64,000 bases of DNA, taken from NCBI GenBank assembly GCA_947500505.1, contig CANMSL010000006.1, positions 62,001-126,000 on the forward strand, given 5' to 3'. The first letter of the stretch is position 1; each line of letters begins with the position of its first letter. Under the pieces are notes generated by a model. The model saw only the letters and a list, made by a program, of their open reading frames with translations. It had not been told where the DNA came from and made no database searches. This document shows positions 35,786 to 46,175 of this stretch, piece after piece. Source of the DNA: an uncultured Aquimarina sp. GTDB taxonomy: Bacteria; Bacteroidota; Bacteroidia; Flavobacteriales; Flavobacteriaceae. Made by a program: the position numbers and the translations under genes.

Positions 35786-38209
35786 ATGATACACAAATCC
35801 AAACAAATTATAATTTCTAATAAACATCTATTGTTTTTCTTCTGTATCTATTTATTTATAGGGATTAACTTGTCTTTTTCCCAGAATAATAAACTGCCTT
35901 ACAAGGATCCTTCCCTAAATACCGAAAGCCGGGTAAAAGATTTACTAAGCAGGATGACTATAGAAGAAAAGGCTGCACAGATGATATCGGTAAATAATGA
36001 AGTTAAAGATTCAATTGTCATTAATGGAGATCAGATAGATCTGAGCAAAATCAAACCAATGCTTCAAAATGGTATTGGTCAAATAACACGCCCCTCAGAA
36101 ACTAAAGGAGGGCAAAGCCAGACTGCCGGAAAAAATTCATCAGAAAAAGGATTGTCACCTTATCAAAATGCACTACTATCCAATAAACTGCAAAAGTTCT
36201 TTATAGAAGAAACGCGGCTGGGCATTCCTGCTATTTTTCACGAAGAATGCTTACATGGTCTTATTGCTCAGGATGCCACCAGTTTTCCTCATCCTATTGC
36301 TATGGCAGGAACTTTTAATCCTGAACTGATAGAAAAAGTGTATACAACCATCGCAGAAGAAACCAGAGCACGAGGAAGTCATCAGGCACTTACCCCAGTG
36401 GTAGACATTGCCAGAGATGCCCGTTGGGGAAGAGTTGAAGAAACTTATGGAGAGGATCCCTATCTTACCTCCCAAATGGGTATTGCTGCAATCAAAGGTT
36501 TCCAGGGCGATGGTGCATTTAACGACAAAAAACATATAGTTGCTACCCTAAAGCATTTTGCCGCTCACGGTCAACCCGAAGGAGGAACAAATACAGCCCC
36601 GGCAAATTATTCAGAACGTATTCTTCGGGAAATTCATTTTGCTCCTTTCAAGAATATCATTCAAAAAGCTGGAGCCCTTAGTGTAATGACCACATATCAC
36701 GAACTTGATGGAGTACCCATAAACGCAAATCATAAACTGGTTACCGATATATTACGAAAAGAGTGGGGATTCGAAGGCTTTGTTGTGTCCGACTATTATT
36801 CTATTAGAGAAATGCACGAGCGGTATGGAATCAACACACACCGTGTCGCAAGGGATGGCAAGCACGCTGCTGAATTAGCATTAAAAGCAGGAGTCAATAT
36901 TGAACTTCCTAATCCGGATTGCTATAATTACATACCAGAACTTGTAAAAGAAGGAGTAATCCAAGAAAGTACCATTGATACACTCGTAGCAGAGATGCTA
37001 CGGGTTAAATTTAAACTTGGTTTGTTTGATGATCCATATGTAGACCCGGAAATAGCAAAAAAGCTGGATGGTTTTGCTGAAAATAGAAAAACCCTATCCA
37101 AAGAAACAGCATTACAATCCATCACTCTTTTACAGAATAAAAAGAATTTAGCTCCGGTTCATCTAAAAAAAATAAAATCTATCGCCGTTATTGGACCAAA
37201 CGCCAATAGGGAAAATATTGGTGGTTATACAGGTAATCAACCATACCACATTACTGTCTTAGAAGGTATTAAAGATAAAGTAGGATCAGGAATAAAAGTG
37301 AATTATGCTGAAGGCTGTAAAATAACCGTCGGAGGAAGCTGGGTAGAAGATACTGTCACTTTTCCCGATCCTAAGGAAGAAGAAAAAAGAATTGCTGAAG
37401 CTGTTGAAACAGCCAAAAAGAGCGATATGGTTATTTTGGTATTAGGCGGAAATGAACAGACCTCTAGAGAGGCTTGGAACAATTTTCATTTGGGCGACCG
37501 TGCTAATCTACAACTTATAGGGAATCAGGACAGATTGATTAACGCAATACACAAAACCGGAAAACCAATTGTAGCCTTTTTATTTAACGGAAGACCTCTA
37601 GCGATTAACAATCTTTTAGAAAAAGCATCCACAGTTTTCGAATGCTGGTATCTGGGTCAGGAATCTGGAAACGCCGTAGCAGATGTACTTTTTGGAGACT
37701 ACAATCCGGCAGGTAAACTTCCTATATCTTTTCCCAGAAGCGTAGGACATATTCCTGCATATTACAACCACAAACCATCTGCCAGAAGAGGATATTTTAA
37801 TGATAGCATTACCCCCCTATTCCCTTTTGGATATGGTCTGAGTTATACAGATTTTGAAATTAAGAACATACGTCTTGAAAAAACTAAAATCTCGCTTGAT
37901 GAATCAGTGAAAATAAGTATTGATATAAAAAATACAGGAAAAATAAAGGGAGATGAGGTATTGCAACTATACATACGTGACGATATAAGTAGTGTGACAC
38001 GACCGGTCAAAGAACTGAAAGGATTTCGCAGAATTCCCCTTAATCCCAATGAACAGAAAACAGTTTCATTTGAAATATCTCCTGAAAAATTATCTTTTTA
38101 TGATATCAATATGGAATATCTAGTAGAACCTGGAGATTTTACCATTTTTATAGGGACTTCTTCCAGAGATGAGGATGCTGAAAAAACAACTTTAACGGTT
38201 ACCAAATAA
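35786..38209 (+). CDS. GH3 beta-glucosidase/beta-xylosidase
   Basis: An 807-residue GH3 enzyme with a signal peptide (to LSFSQ), N-terminal TIM barrel (RMTIEEKAAQM; VVDIARDARWGRVEETYGEDP), catalytic nucleophile Asp336 in GFEGFVVSDYYS, alpha/beta sandwich (VILVLGGNEQTSREAW) and a fibronectin-like C-terminal domain. GH3 enzymes trim terminal beta-linked glucose or xylose from oligosaccharides. The next gene begins on the last base of its stop codon (TAATG), so the two are translationally coupled. Confidence 0.95.
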   Translation: MIHKSKQIIISNKHLLFFFCIYLFIGINLSFSQNNKLPYKDPSLNTESRVKDLLSRMTIEEKAAQMISVNNEVKDSIVINGDQIDLSKIKPMLQNGIGQITRPSETKGGQSQTAGKNSSEKGLSPYQNALLSNKLQKFFIEETRLGIPAIFHEECLHGLIAQDATSFPHPIAMAGTFNPELIEKVYTTIAEETRARGSHQALTPVVDIARDARWGRVEETYGEDPYLTSQMGIAAIKGFQGDGAFNDKKHIVATLKHFAAHGQPEGGTNTAPANYSERILREIHFAPFKNIIQKAGALSVMTTYHELDGVPINANHKLVTDILRKEWGFEGFVVSDYYSIREMHERYGINTHRVARDGKHAAELALKAGVNIELPNPDCYNYIPELVKEGVIQESTIDTLVAEMLRVKFKLGLFDDPYVDPEIAKKLDGFAENRKTLSKETALQSITLLQNKKNLAPVHLKKIKSIAVIGPNANRENIGGYTGNQPYHITVLEGIKDKVGSGIKVNYAEGCKITVGGSWVEDTVTFPDPKEEEKRIAEAVETAKKSDMVILVLGGNEQTSREAWNNFHLGDRANLQLIGNQDRLINAIHKTGKPIVAFLFNGRPLAINNLLEKASTVFECWYLGQESGNAVADVLFGDYNPAGKLPISFPRSVGHIPAYYNHKPSARRGYFNDSITPLFPFGYGLSYTDFEIKNIRLEKTKISLDESVKISIDIKNTGKIKGDEVLQLYIRDDISSVTRPVKELKGFRRIPLNPNEQKTVSFEISPEKLSFYDINMEYLVEPGDFTIFIGTSSRDEDAEKTTLTVTK

Positions 38210-39837
38210 TGAGCACATTTTTTCAAAATTTTGCTATTACAATTATTTTCTTAGCAATCCAGATGCAAATATATTCTCAGGAGAAAACTTCAGAACAATG
38301 GCAGGTTTTAGATATAGATTTTAAGACTTCAGAACAATTAGATAATCCGCTTAAAGTGCAATTTGGGGCAATCTTTCAAAACAACTCGGGAACGACATTA
38401 AATATCCCTGGTTTCTACAATGATGCTAATGAATGGATAGTAAGATTTACAGCTCCTGAGGTTGGCAAATGGAGTTTTAAAACATATTCCTCAATAAAAG
38501 AACTTGCCGGTAAAGAAGGAAACATCGTAGTATCAGATAATAAAAATGAAAGCCAGCACGGTCCCGTCAGTGTATCCAAAGTGAATCCACAAAAATTTGA
38601 ATATGCAGACGGCACCCCTTACTTTCTTATGGCATTCGAACTCGATTGGTTGTTTGCCTTAGATTTTGATAATCCAAATGATATTCCTAAAACGAAAGAA
38701 ATTATAGGTTACGTAAGTGATCATCATTTCAATCAAATCGTAATGAATGTTTACGCTTACAATGCAAACTGGGGTGAACGGGATAAAATCAATCCTTTAC
38801 ACGATTATTCTAAACCGAAAATATATCCCTTTGGCGGGACTAATGAAAAACCTGATCATTCTACACTGAATATTGATTTTTTTAAACACCTGGACCGTGT
38901 CATTTCCTATTTAGACCAAAAAGGAATAGTAGCTCACCTAATGATCTATGTCTGGAATAAAAAGGTTAATTGGCCGGAGCCCAGATCAGAAGCTGACAAT
39001 ATGTATTTTGATTATGTAATAAAACGTTACCAGGCATATCCTAATCTGATTTGGGACATCTCTAAAGAAGCTTTGGCTTATGGAAGAGATGATATGAGCT
39101 ATATCACAGATCGCATAGAACGTCTTCGCAAAATCGATGGATATAAAAGATTGTTGTCTGTTCATGATTATTCCTATTGCAAAGCATTTCCTGGTATGGT
39201 GGATTTTATATCTATACAAGAGTGGCGACCTAACCTATATAACGAAATGTTGGAGGCCTATAAAAAACATTCCGATAAACCGGTTTTTAATATAGAGCAC
39301 GGAGGATATGAAAAAACAACGTACTCTATATTTGATGGTCAGTACCAAGATCCTCTTATATGTCTGGATCGAAATTACCAATGTATATTTGCCGGAACTT
39401 ATTCAACGTATTATTGGCAAAACACTTCTTGGTACAACATTATAACAGATCCCTTTTCTTTGCCCAAAGAACAACAACCGGCCTTTGCTTATTATCAACA
39501 CCTGACTAAACTTTTTAAGGATTACAATTTCAATAATCTATATCCTGAGCAATATACATTTACCCCTTATGCACTAACCGATAATAAGGATACGTATTTG
39601 TTTTATATTCCTTATGGTCTAACAATAGCACATGGGGACATAAGTGGTACCGCATTACAAGGAAAAAAAGTGAACGTTAGGTGGTTCAATCCTTTAACTG
39701 GTAATTATACATCGGGTAAACCGTTTGATTTTACCAAAGGGAGTTGGATGGAAATACGAAGACCAGGAGATATCAAAAGTCCTTTTGTTGTGCTGATTTT
39801 AACAACCAATGAATTACACAAAATTAGAGCTTTTTAA
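38209..39837 (+). CDS. DUF5060 / DUF4038-type (apiosidase-like) glycoside hydrolase
   Basis: The 542-residue secreted protein (signal to YSQE) has an N-terminal DUF5060 beta-sandwich (about 28-115, with WIVRFTAPEVGKWSFKTY), a TIM-barrel-like core starting FEYADGTPYFLMAFELDWLFA, and a C-terminal beta domain. Likely catalytic acids are Glu287 (IWDISKEALAYG) and Glu363 (VFNIEHGGYE), placed as in clan GH-A enzymes. It is translationally coupled to the GH3 gene. The substrate is not known; related barrels act on apiose or other rare side chains. Confidence 0.8.
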   Translation: MSTFFQNFAITIIFLAIQMQIYSQEKTSEQWQVLDIDFKTSEQLDNPLKVQFGAIFQNNSGTTLNIPGFYNDANEWIVRFTAPEVGKWSFKTYSSIKELAGKEGNIVVSDNKNESQHGPVSVSKVNPQKFEYADGTPYFLMAFELDWLFALDFDNPNDIPKTKEIIGYVSDHHFNQIVMNVYAYNANWGERDKINPLHDYSKPKIYPFGGTNEKPDHSTLNIDFFKHLDRVISYLDQKGIVAHLMIYVWNKKVNWPEPRSEADNMYFDYVIKRYQAYPNLIWDISKEALAYGRDDMSYITDRIERLRKIDGYKRLLSVHDYSYCKAFPGMVDFISIQEWRPNLYNEMLEAYKKHSDKPVFNIEHGGYEKTTYSIFDGQYQDPLICLDRNYQCIFAGTYSTYYWQNTSWYNIITDPFSLPKEQQPAFAYYQHLTKLFKDYNFNNLYPEQYTFTPYALTDNKDTYLFYIPYGLTIAHGDISGTALQGKKVNVRWFNPLTGNYTSGKPFDFTKGSWMEIRRPGDIKSPFVVLILTTNELHKIRAF

Positions 39838-39915
39838 CAATTCGAGATCAATATATTGTTCTAATATCCAATCAACCAATTATTTACGTCACAAACCTAA
39901 TGAAACGTTATATCA

Positions 39916-42900
39916 ATGCTAATTAAAACAGGTAAAAACAATATCATTATTCTATTGACTTTAATGTGTTTACAATGCGTTACAGCACAAAACCATTGGA
40001 AATATATACAGATAGACAGTACCAAGCAAAAATGGGGAGATTGGGATAAACCCGAATGGCTTCGATATTTCGGTTTGGATGCAGGAGATGTAGATCGCGA
40101 CGGTAATCAAGACATTGTTTCAGGAAGATATATTTACCATAATCCAGGGGGTGATATGGAAGATTCTTGGAAGAGAACTGTATTGGATGATAATTTGGAT
40201 ATACTTTTTTTTACTGATGTTGATAAAGATCCTTATGCTGATTTAATCGCGCAATCTTTACCTAATTTATACTGGCTTGAAGCTATTGATTTAGAAGGGA
40301 CAAAATATAGAAAGCATAAAATAGGCGAAATTCCGGCGACAAGTCATGTCAATAGTCAAGGTTTTGAAAAAGCTCAAATTATTACTGGCGGGCTTACAGA
40401 ATTCGTGATTGCAGGAAATGGAAATATTTACTGTGTTGAAATACCTTTAGAAGCCCCTGAGAAAAACACTTGGAAAATCAAAAAAATCTGCGAGAATACC
40501 TCGGACGAAGGTATAGGGATTGGTGATATAGATAACGATGGTGATCTTGATATTGCTGCAGGAAGAAGACCTGAAAATGAAAATGAACCCACTATTCTCG
40601 TATGGTTTGAAAATCCCGGAAATATAAACATACCTTGGAAAGAAACTCGAATCGGAGTGAGCGAACACCCTATTGATCGAATAAACATATCCCATCTTAA
40701 TAAGGATGCAAAAGCAGATATCGTGATCACTGAAGAACGGTATCCGGGATTGGAGCCAGATGCCAACATGTTTTTATTCATACAAAAAAGTGTTTCAGAC
40801 TGGGAACGACGAAAAATTGTACAGCAATATTCTATGAATAATCTGGATGTACAAGATTTAGATAAGGATGGGAATTTGGATCTCATAACCAATGAGCACA
40901 AAGGCAAAAATCTTGAACTACAGATATGGTACAATGATGGAGATGCCAATTTTACAAAGAAAACAATAGATACAGGAAAAGAGAATCATCTGGGCACCAA
41001 ACTTAAAGATCTTGATGGAGACGGAGATTTAGACATCTATGGGGCTGGATGGGATCAGCATCAATTTATGCATGTTTGGAGAAATGAAAGCGTAAGATCT
41101 TTAAAAACCGGTGATATTTTTAGAGAATATCCCTGGACTCCTCAACAAACTAATGAGAAAGGTAAATTTTTACGGGTTGGAGGAAATTTAGATTATCGAC
41201 AAAACTCCGATCACTATCCGAAGAATTTACATGATAACGGAAGTATTTCGCTGGGTTACCCGATTGATCTTGAAAATGCTTTTCACGCTGAAGTTATCAT
41301 TGAAAGGGTACAATCTCACGAAGACACTAAAAATTTAAGTATTAGTTTTAACAATAATGCTTACCATATCGTTCCGGAACCTTCCAATATACCCGAACGC
41401 GCTACTGATTATATGTTTCACACCAATATCCGTATTCCTATACCACTCAGCGACCTTATATCAGGTGATAAGAATATATTTCAATTAAAAGTAGATAAGG
41501 AACAAGCCTGGAATTGGCCTCAGAACCTCATCTACGGAATAATTCTAAGAGTTTATTACACAAAAGACAAAGCTGAATTCCAGGCAGAAATTGAGGAGAT
41601 TGACACATCAGATATCCATAAAGAAAAGATTCACCTTAGATTAAAAAGCCCTAAGTTAACCAATATTGCAAAGGTTGATTATTTTGGTTTCTACGAAGAC
41701 GTTAACTGGAATGGGGACGGTGTTTATCGCTCCTGGCAATTTGATTATCAACAAGGTAAGATTCAAAACCATATAGGTTTTAGTAGCGCTCCCCCCTTTG
41801 ATGTTTATTGGTCTACCCAATGGATCCCGGATCAGTATCGACCAATCAAATTAATAGCCAGAGTCGAGACGGATCAAGGGCTTATCTTTATGACCCCAGA
41901 AATTGATAATCTCATTCTAAAACGAAACTATCAAGTATTTCTTGCTAAACCCTATCAACAACCACCTTTTTGGGTAACACGAAACGGAGAGCACAACTCT
42001 TATGTAAACATACCCTTTTCAGTACCTGACGATAGTAAAGCAAGATTGTATTGGAAAAGTTGGAGTCCCTGTTACAATAAAGGAATCAGAATAAATGATT
42101 ATTTGCTTAAAGCACAAAAAGAGTTGCCTTGCTATGATTCTTATTGGCACACAGAAGATATTGAGAAGCCTGAAATCCTAAAAAAAGATAAGAACATCAT
42201 CACCACTCTAAAAACACCTCTGGAAAATGGTAAAATGGTGCACGGTATGGAAGTGCAATGGCCTGGAATAATGATGAAACTTAGGTATAAAAAAAATAAT
42301 ATTACTAAAACCACGATTGAAGAAACGTTTTATGAAAATAGATCTCATTTTGTAATTCATACTTCTAATGCAGTATATTACTATGATAAGTCCGGAGGAG
42401 GATTTTCTAGAATTATTGATCCCTATGGAAACGATTGGATACAATTTAAAAAAGATCCTTGGAATCAGTACCCAGCTTCTGCGGCTTCTTCGTATAGGGG
42501 TATTCCTAATCTGGTATTTGGATCGAATGATAATGGAGCTGGCCATCCGGGATTTGATAAATGTACAAGTCAAGTAATTAACGATACGACTATCGTTTCT
42601 ACCAGCATCAGTGGAAAATGGAAATGGCAGTGGACTTTTTTTGATTCTTATGCCGTACTGGAAATCCTCAAAACAGATCCCCAACGACCATATTGGTTTC
42701 TATACGAAGGAACTCCCGGCGGAGTCTATGATATAAAAAATTATTATTATGGAACCAATCTTGGTGGCCCAGTTACCGATCTGCCGGATCTTCATAAGAA
42801 TACTACAATTCACGAAAACTACCAATGGGCTTATTTTGGAAGAAACTCAGTTAAAAACACTTTGTTCGTAACACAACTTGTAAAAGATGAACATCAGGAT

Positions 42901-43110
42901 ATGATTGCCTATTTAGGTAATTCTGAAAATGGAAATGATAGTACAGATGGGATGACGGTTTTTGGGTTTGGTAGAGGAAAGAAAACAAATGCTTTGTTAA
43001 CCGATCATCAAAAATTCGTAGTAGGCATGTACCCAAACGCAATTTTTGATAAAGAGGAACATAAAAAATTAAGTAAGTACATAGTTAGTTTAATGGAAAA
43101 AATTAAATAA
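39916..43110 (+). CDS. FG-GAP propeller protein with large uncharacterised C-terminal domain
   Basis: A 1064-residue secreted protein (signal to VTAQN). Residues about 50-390 are an FG-GAP/VCBS propeller with calcium loops DVDRDGNQDIV, DIDNDGDLDIA, DLDKDGNLDLI and DLDGDGDLDIY. A beta-rich module with a possible carbohydrate-binding fold follows (about 400-550), then another (550-740). Residues about 750-1060 contain conserved-looking blocks: YYDKSGGGFSRIIDP, YRGIPNLVFGSNDNGAGHPGF and YWFLYEGTPGG (926-936). I recall blocks of this sort in uncharacterised glycan-locus proteins but cannot assign a CAZyme family. The location suggests an enzyme acting on the locus substrate. Confidence 0.75.
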   Translation: MLIKTGKNNIIILLTLMCLQCVTAQNHWKYIQIDSTKQKWGDWDKPEWLRYFGLDAGDVDRDGNQDIVSGRYIYHNPGGDMEDSWKRTVLDDNLDILFFTDVDKDPYADLIAQSLPNLYWLEAIDLEGTKYRKHKIGEIPATSHVNSQGFEKAQIITGGLTEFVIAGNGNIYCVEIPLEAPEKNTWKIKKICENTSDEGIGIGDIDNDGDLDIAAGRRPENENEPTILVWFENPGNINIPWKETRIGVSEHPIDRINISHLNKDAKADIVITEERYPGLEPDANMFLFIQKSVSDWERRKIVQQYSMNNLDVQDLDKDGNLDLITNEHKGKNLELQIWYNDGDANFTKKTIDTGKENHLGTKLKDLDGDGDLDIYGAGWDQHQFMHVWRNESVRSLKTGDIFREYPWTPQQTNEKGKFLRVGGNLDYRQNSDHYPKNLHDNGSISLGYPIDLENAFHAEVIIERVQSHEDTKNLSISFNNNAYHIVPEPSNIPERATDYMFHTNIRIPIPLSDLISGDKNIFQLKVDKEQAWNWPQNLIYGIILRVYYTKDKAEFQAEIEEIDTSDIHKEKIHLRLKSPKLTNIAKVDYFGFYEDVNWNGDGVYRSWQFDYQQGKIQNHIGFSSAPPFDVYWSTQWIPDQYRPIKLIARVETDQGLIFMTPEIDNLILKRNYQVFLAKPYQQPPFWVTRNGEHNSYVNIPFSVPDDSKARLYWKSWSPCYNKGIRINDYLLKAQKELPCYDSYWHTEDIEKPEILKKDKNIITTLKTPLENGKMVHGMEVQWPGIMMKLRYKKNNITKTTIEETFYENRSHFVIHTSNAVYYYDKSGGGFSRIIDPYGNDWIQFKKDPWNQYPASAASSYRGIPNLVFGSNDNGAGHPGFDKCTSQVINDTTIVSTSISGKWKWQWTFFDSYAVLEILKTDPQRPYWFLYEGTPGGVYDIKNYYYGTNLGGPVTDLPDLHKNTTIHENYQWAYFGRNSVKNTLFVTQLVKDEHQDMIAYLGNSENGNDSTDGMTVFGFGRGKKTNALLTDHQKFVVGMYPNAIFDKEEHKKLSKYIVSLMEKIK

Positions 43111-43116
43111 TCTGAT

Positions 43117-44385
43117 ATGATAAACACCAGTAAATTCAAATACTTCATAAAAAGACACAGTTTAGTCACAATTTGTTTTGTTTTTTTCATTCCCTTACAA
43201 TCTTGTAAAACTGAGAAAAAAGAAAAAATAGATATGACTCCTCCTCCATCTGAAGTAATGAAAGAACTCTCTTTTACTCAAAGGAAAATTATGGATAGTG
43301 CAAAATATTGGTGGGCTCATACCCCTGCAGAAATTACTGGAGATGGTATTACCGACATTGTTTTTATAAATAATAACGCCAGCGGCGGGTATTTAGGTTA
43401 TTATCAAGGTAAAACAATAGAAGGTCTATGGGAATTAAAAATAATAGCCAATGAACCTCCAACCGGAGGCTTGTTTGCCGGTGGGGATTTAGAATGCGCA
43501 GACGTTGATGGAGATGGGGACAATGATGTAATTGCCATCAAACATCCCGGAGAGTGGACAGATGCCGGTGCTGAGGCTGAACTTTTTTGGTATGAAAATC
43601 CTGATTGGAAGCCACACAGAATAGGCACAGTACCTAATGCAGTAAAGGATGTGAGTTTTTCTGATTTTAATAACGACGGTAAAATGGATCTCTCCGTCCT
43701 TACTTTTGAAGAACATACATTGAGTATATTCCAACAAGAATCGGCAGATATCTGGAACCGGGTTCAATTTATGAAAGACAATGAATCACTACACGAAGGA
43801 ATGGGTACAGGCGATGTAGATGGAGACGGAGACAAAGATATTGTCGCTAATGGATTTGTTTATTATAATCCGGGAGGTGATCTAACCGAGGTTTGGAAAG
43901 AAGAAAATATTGACACTATCTGGAATAACCAAGAAGGCGATTGGTCGCGAAATGGCACGAAAACTTTTGTAAAAGATATAAATAAAGATGGAAAAACAGA
44001 GGTGTTCATTAGCCATTCTGAAAGAGCCGGATATCCATTAAAAATGTATTACAAAGAAAATAAGATATGGAAATCTAGAATTATCAGTGATAGTATAGCG
44101 GCATGTCATACTCTTCAAGTATTTGATTTTGATGGAGATGGTGATGATGATATACTAGCTGGTATTAATCGTGCCAGGGCTGTGAATCTTAAAAAAGATC
44201 TATTTGAAATTACTATTTTCTTAAGTGAAAACAATTACAAAACCTGGAAACCTTTGGTGATAGGCTCAGAAGGGATTTATAATGGCCAGGTAACCGATTA
44301 TGATAACGATGGAGACTTCGATATTTTTAGGTATCCTGATCATGAAGCTACGGATTTTTACATCTTAGAAAACAATCTTGAATAA
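43117..44385 (+). CDS. FG-GAP/VCBS repeat lipoprotein
   Basis: The 422-residue protein starts six bases after the previous gene. It has a lipobox (PLQSC, about Cys29) and a propeller made of FG-GAP repeats with calcium loops DVDGDGDNDVI, DFNNDGKMDLS, DVDGDGDKDIV and DFDGDGDDDIL. No catalytic domain is attached. It resembles the propeller part of its upstream neighbour (shared YYNPGGDLTEVWKE type segment), so one may derive from the other. A surface glycan-binding or scaffold role is likely but inferred. Confidence 0.85.
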   Translation: MINTSKFKYFIKRHSLVTICFVFFIPLQSCKTEKKEKIDMTPPPSEVMKELSFTQRKIMDSAKYWWAHTPAEITGDGITDIVFINNNASGGYLGYYQGKTIEGLWELKIIANEPPTGGLFAGGDLECADVDGDGDNDVIAIKHPGEWTDAGAEAELFWYENPDWKPHRIGTVPNAVKDVSFSDFNNDGKMDLSVLTFEEHTLSIFQQESADIWNRVQFMKDNESLHEGMGTGDVDGDGDKDIVANGFVYYNPGGDLTEVWKEENIDTIWNNQEGDWSRNGTKTFVKDINKDGKTEVFISHSERAGYPLKMYYKENKIWKSRIISDSIAACHTLQVFDFDGDGDDDILAGINRARAVNLKKDLFEITIFLSENNYKTWKPLVIGSEGIYNGQVTDYDNDGDFDIFRYPDHEATDFYILENNLE

Positions 44386-44413
44386 ATAGAAAAAATTCCT
44401 TAAAACGCATCAT

Positions 44414-46126
44414 ATGCAAAAACTAGTTTTACTTATTTTAAGTTTGATTGTCTTAACAAACTGTCAAAAGCCATATCCCGAAATAGATCAATATCGCCCT
44501 GAAATCAGGATCAATCAGATAGGATATTACCCTAATGGCATTAAAAAAATCGTTTTGGCGGATTCAGTTTATTTTTCAACCTTTTCGGTAATTGACATAA
44601 ATGAAATGAAATCAGTTTTTGATGGAAATCTTTCTGAGTTTTCCAAGTGGGAACTTTCTGGAGAAAAATTTAAAGTCGGGAATTTCAGCGATTTCAAAAC
44701 AGCAGGTGAATATGTAATATATGTAGAAGGATTGGGTTACTCCTACCCTTTTAAAATAAATCATAATGTATTTAACAATGTGCTATTGGGATCAGTCAAA
44801 GGTCTTTATTATCAAAGAGCCAGTATACCACTTGAGGAAAAGTATGCGGGAAAATGGCATCGACCGGAAGGTCATCCCGACGATCACATAAGATTTCATC
44901 CTTCAACAGGAAAGGACTCCACCCTACTGGTTTCATCTCCCGGTGGATGGTACGATGCAGGAGATTATAATAAATATGTGATTAACGCAGCTTTTCCATT
45001 AGGTCAGTATTTTCAACTGTGGGAGCAATATCCCGAAGTGATTACAGATAATCAGCTTGCCATTCCGGAAAGTGGTAACAAGGTCAGTGATTTCTTAGAT
45101 GAATTAAAATATGAATTAGATTGGTTGTTGACTATGCAAGATCAGGATGGGGGGCTTTTTCATAAGCTTACCACCAAAAATTTTGAAGACATGATCATGC
45201 CACACAAAGCTGTCAATCAACGATATATTGTAGGTAAAGGTACAGCGGCAACTTTAAATTTTGCAGCGGCTATGGCTCAAGCTCATCGAATTTATAAGAA
45301 AATAGACGCTACCTATGCACAAAAATTACTTACTGCATCTGAATCCGCTTGGAATTGGGCTATAAAAAACCCAAATATTATTTTTCAAAATCCAAAAGAT
45401 GTCCATACCGGTGAATATGGAGATACCAATTTTGATGATGAGTTCATTTGGGCTTCTGCGGAACTTTTCCTTTCTACAGGTAAAAATGAATATTTAGATC
45501 GTTTTAATAAGTACCCTACGGATCTGACTTTTAAATCCGGCGAAAGCTGGACAACATATATGAAATTTCTGGGTGTGTACAGTTTACTTAATCATAAACA
45601 AAAAACACCTGATACTATTGTGACAACTCTTACTAAAAAACTAGTTGCCTCTGCAGACGACCTTACAGAGAACGTTAGAAATGGCGCTTATTTTCAACCG
45701 ATTTCAGACTTTACCTGGGGATCAAATAGTGATATACTTAATGCAGCAATGCTTATTGCACAAGCCTACAGGCAAGAAGCCAAACCGGAGTATCTTAAAG
45801 CTGTACAACAAATGGCGGATTATATTTTTGGTAAAAATGCTGTAGGATACAGTTTTCTAACTGGTTTTGGAGAGCAAACTCCTATGAACATACATCATCG
45901 CCAAAGTGCCTCTGATGGCATAGAAGAACCTGTTCCTGGTTTATTATCCGGAGGTGCATCTATACAAAAAATAGACACCTCAAACGGAGTGGTTTATCCT
46001 AATAATGTTGCTCCAATGAAAAGTTGGGTGGATCAGGAAGGCAGTTATGTAACCAATGAAATTTGCCTTAATTGGAATGCTCCTTTAACATATGTTCTGG
46101 GTTTTCTGGAACAAGAATCAAATTGA
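44414..46126 (+). CDS. GH9 endo-beta-1,4-glucanase lipoprotein
   Basis: A 570-residue lipoprotein (lipobox LTNC, Cys17) with an N-terminal Ig-like CelD_N domain (IRINQIGYYPNGIKK) and a GH9 (alpha/alpha)6 barrel. Catalytic features are intact: GGWYDAGDYNKY with Asp181 and Asp184, MNIHHRQSASDG with His494-His495-Arg496, and proton donor Glu549 in TNEICLNWN. It should cut internal beta-1,4-glucosidic bonds in cellulose, xyloglucan or glucomannan. As a lipoprotein in a SusCD locus it probably works at the cell surface or in the periplasm. Confidence 0.94.
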   Translation: MQKLVLLILSLIVLTNCQKPYPEIDQYRPEIRINQIGYYPNGIKKIVLADSVYFSTFSVIDINEMKSVFDGNLSEFSKWELSGEKFKVGNFSDFKTAGEYVIYVEGLGYSYPFKINHNVFNNVLLGSVKGLYYQRASIPLEEKYAGKWHRPEGHPDDHIRFHPSTGKDSTLLVSSPGGWYDAGDYNKYVINAAFPLGQYFQLWEQYPEVITDNQLAIPESGNKVSDFLDELKYELDWLLTMQDQDGGLFHKLTTKNFEDMIMPHKAVNQRYIVGKGTAATLNFAAAMAQAHRIYKKIDATYAQKLLTASESAWNWAIKNPNIIFQNPKDVHTGEYGDTNFDDEFIWASAELFLSTGKNEYLDRFNKYPTDLTFKSGESWTTYMKFLGVYSLLNHKQKTPDTIVTTLTKKLVASADDLTENVRNGAYFQPISDFTWGSNSDILNAAMLIAQAYRQEAKPEYLKAVQQMADYIFGKNAVGYSFLTGFGEQTPMNIHHRQSASDGIEEPVPGLLSGGASIQKIDTSNGVVYPNNVAPMKSWVDQEGSYVTNEICLNWNAPLTYVLGFLEQESN

Positions 46127-46175
46127 TCTAAAATCTAAAACAATTAAATTTTAAAAACTCGAAATTCAACAGTCT

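Noticed and set aside
40428..40949. 173-residue minus-strand frame inside the FG-GAP gene
   Set aside because: It is antisense to clear calcium-loop repeats and has low-complexity serine-rich composition, so it is a shadow of the real gene.
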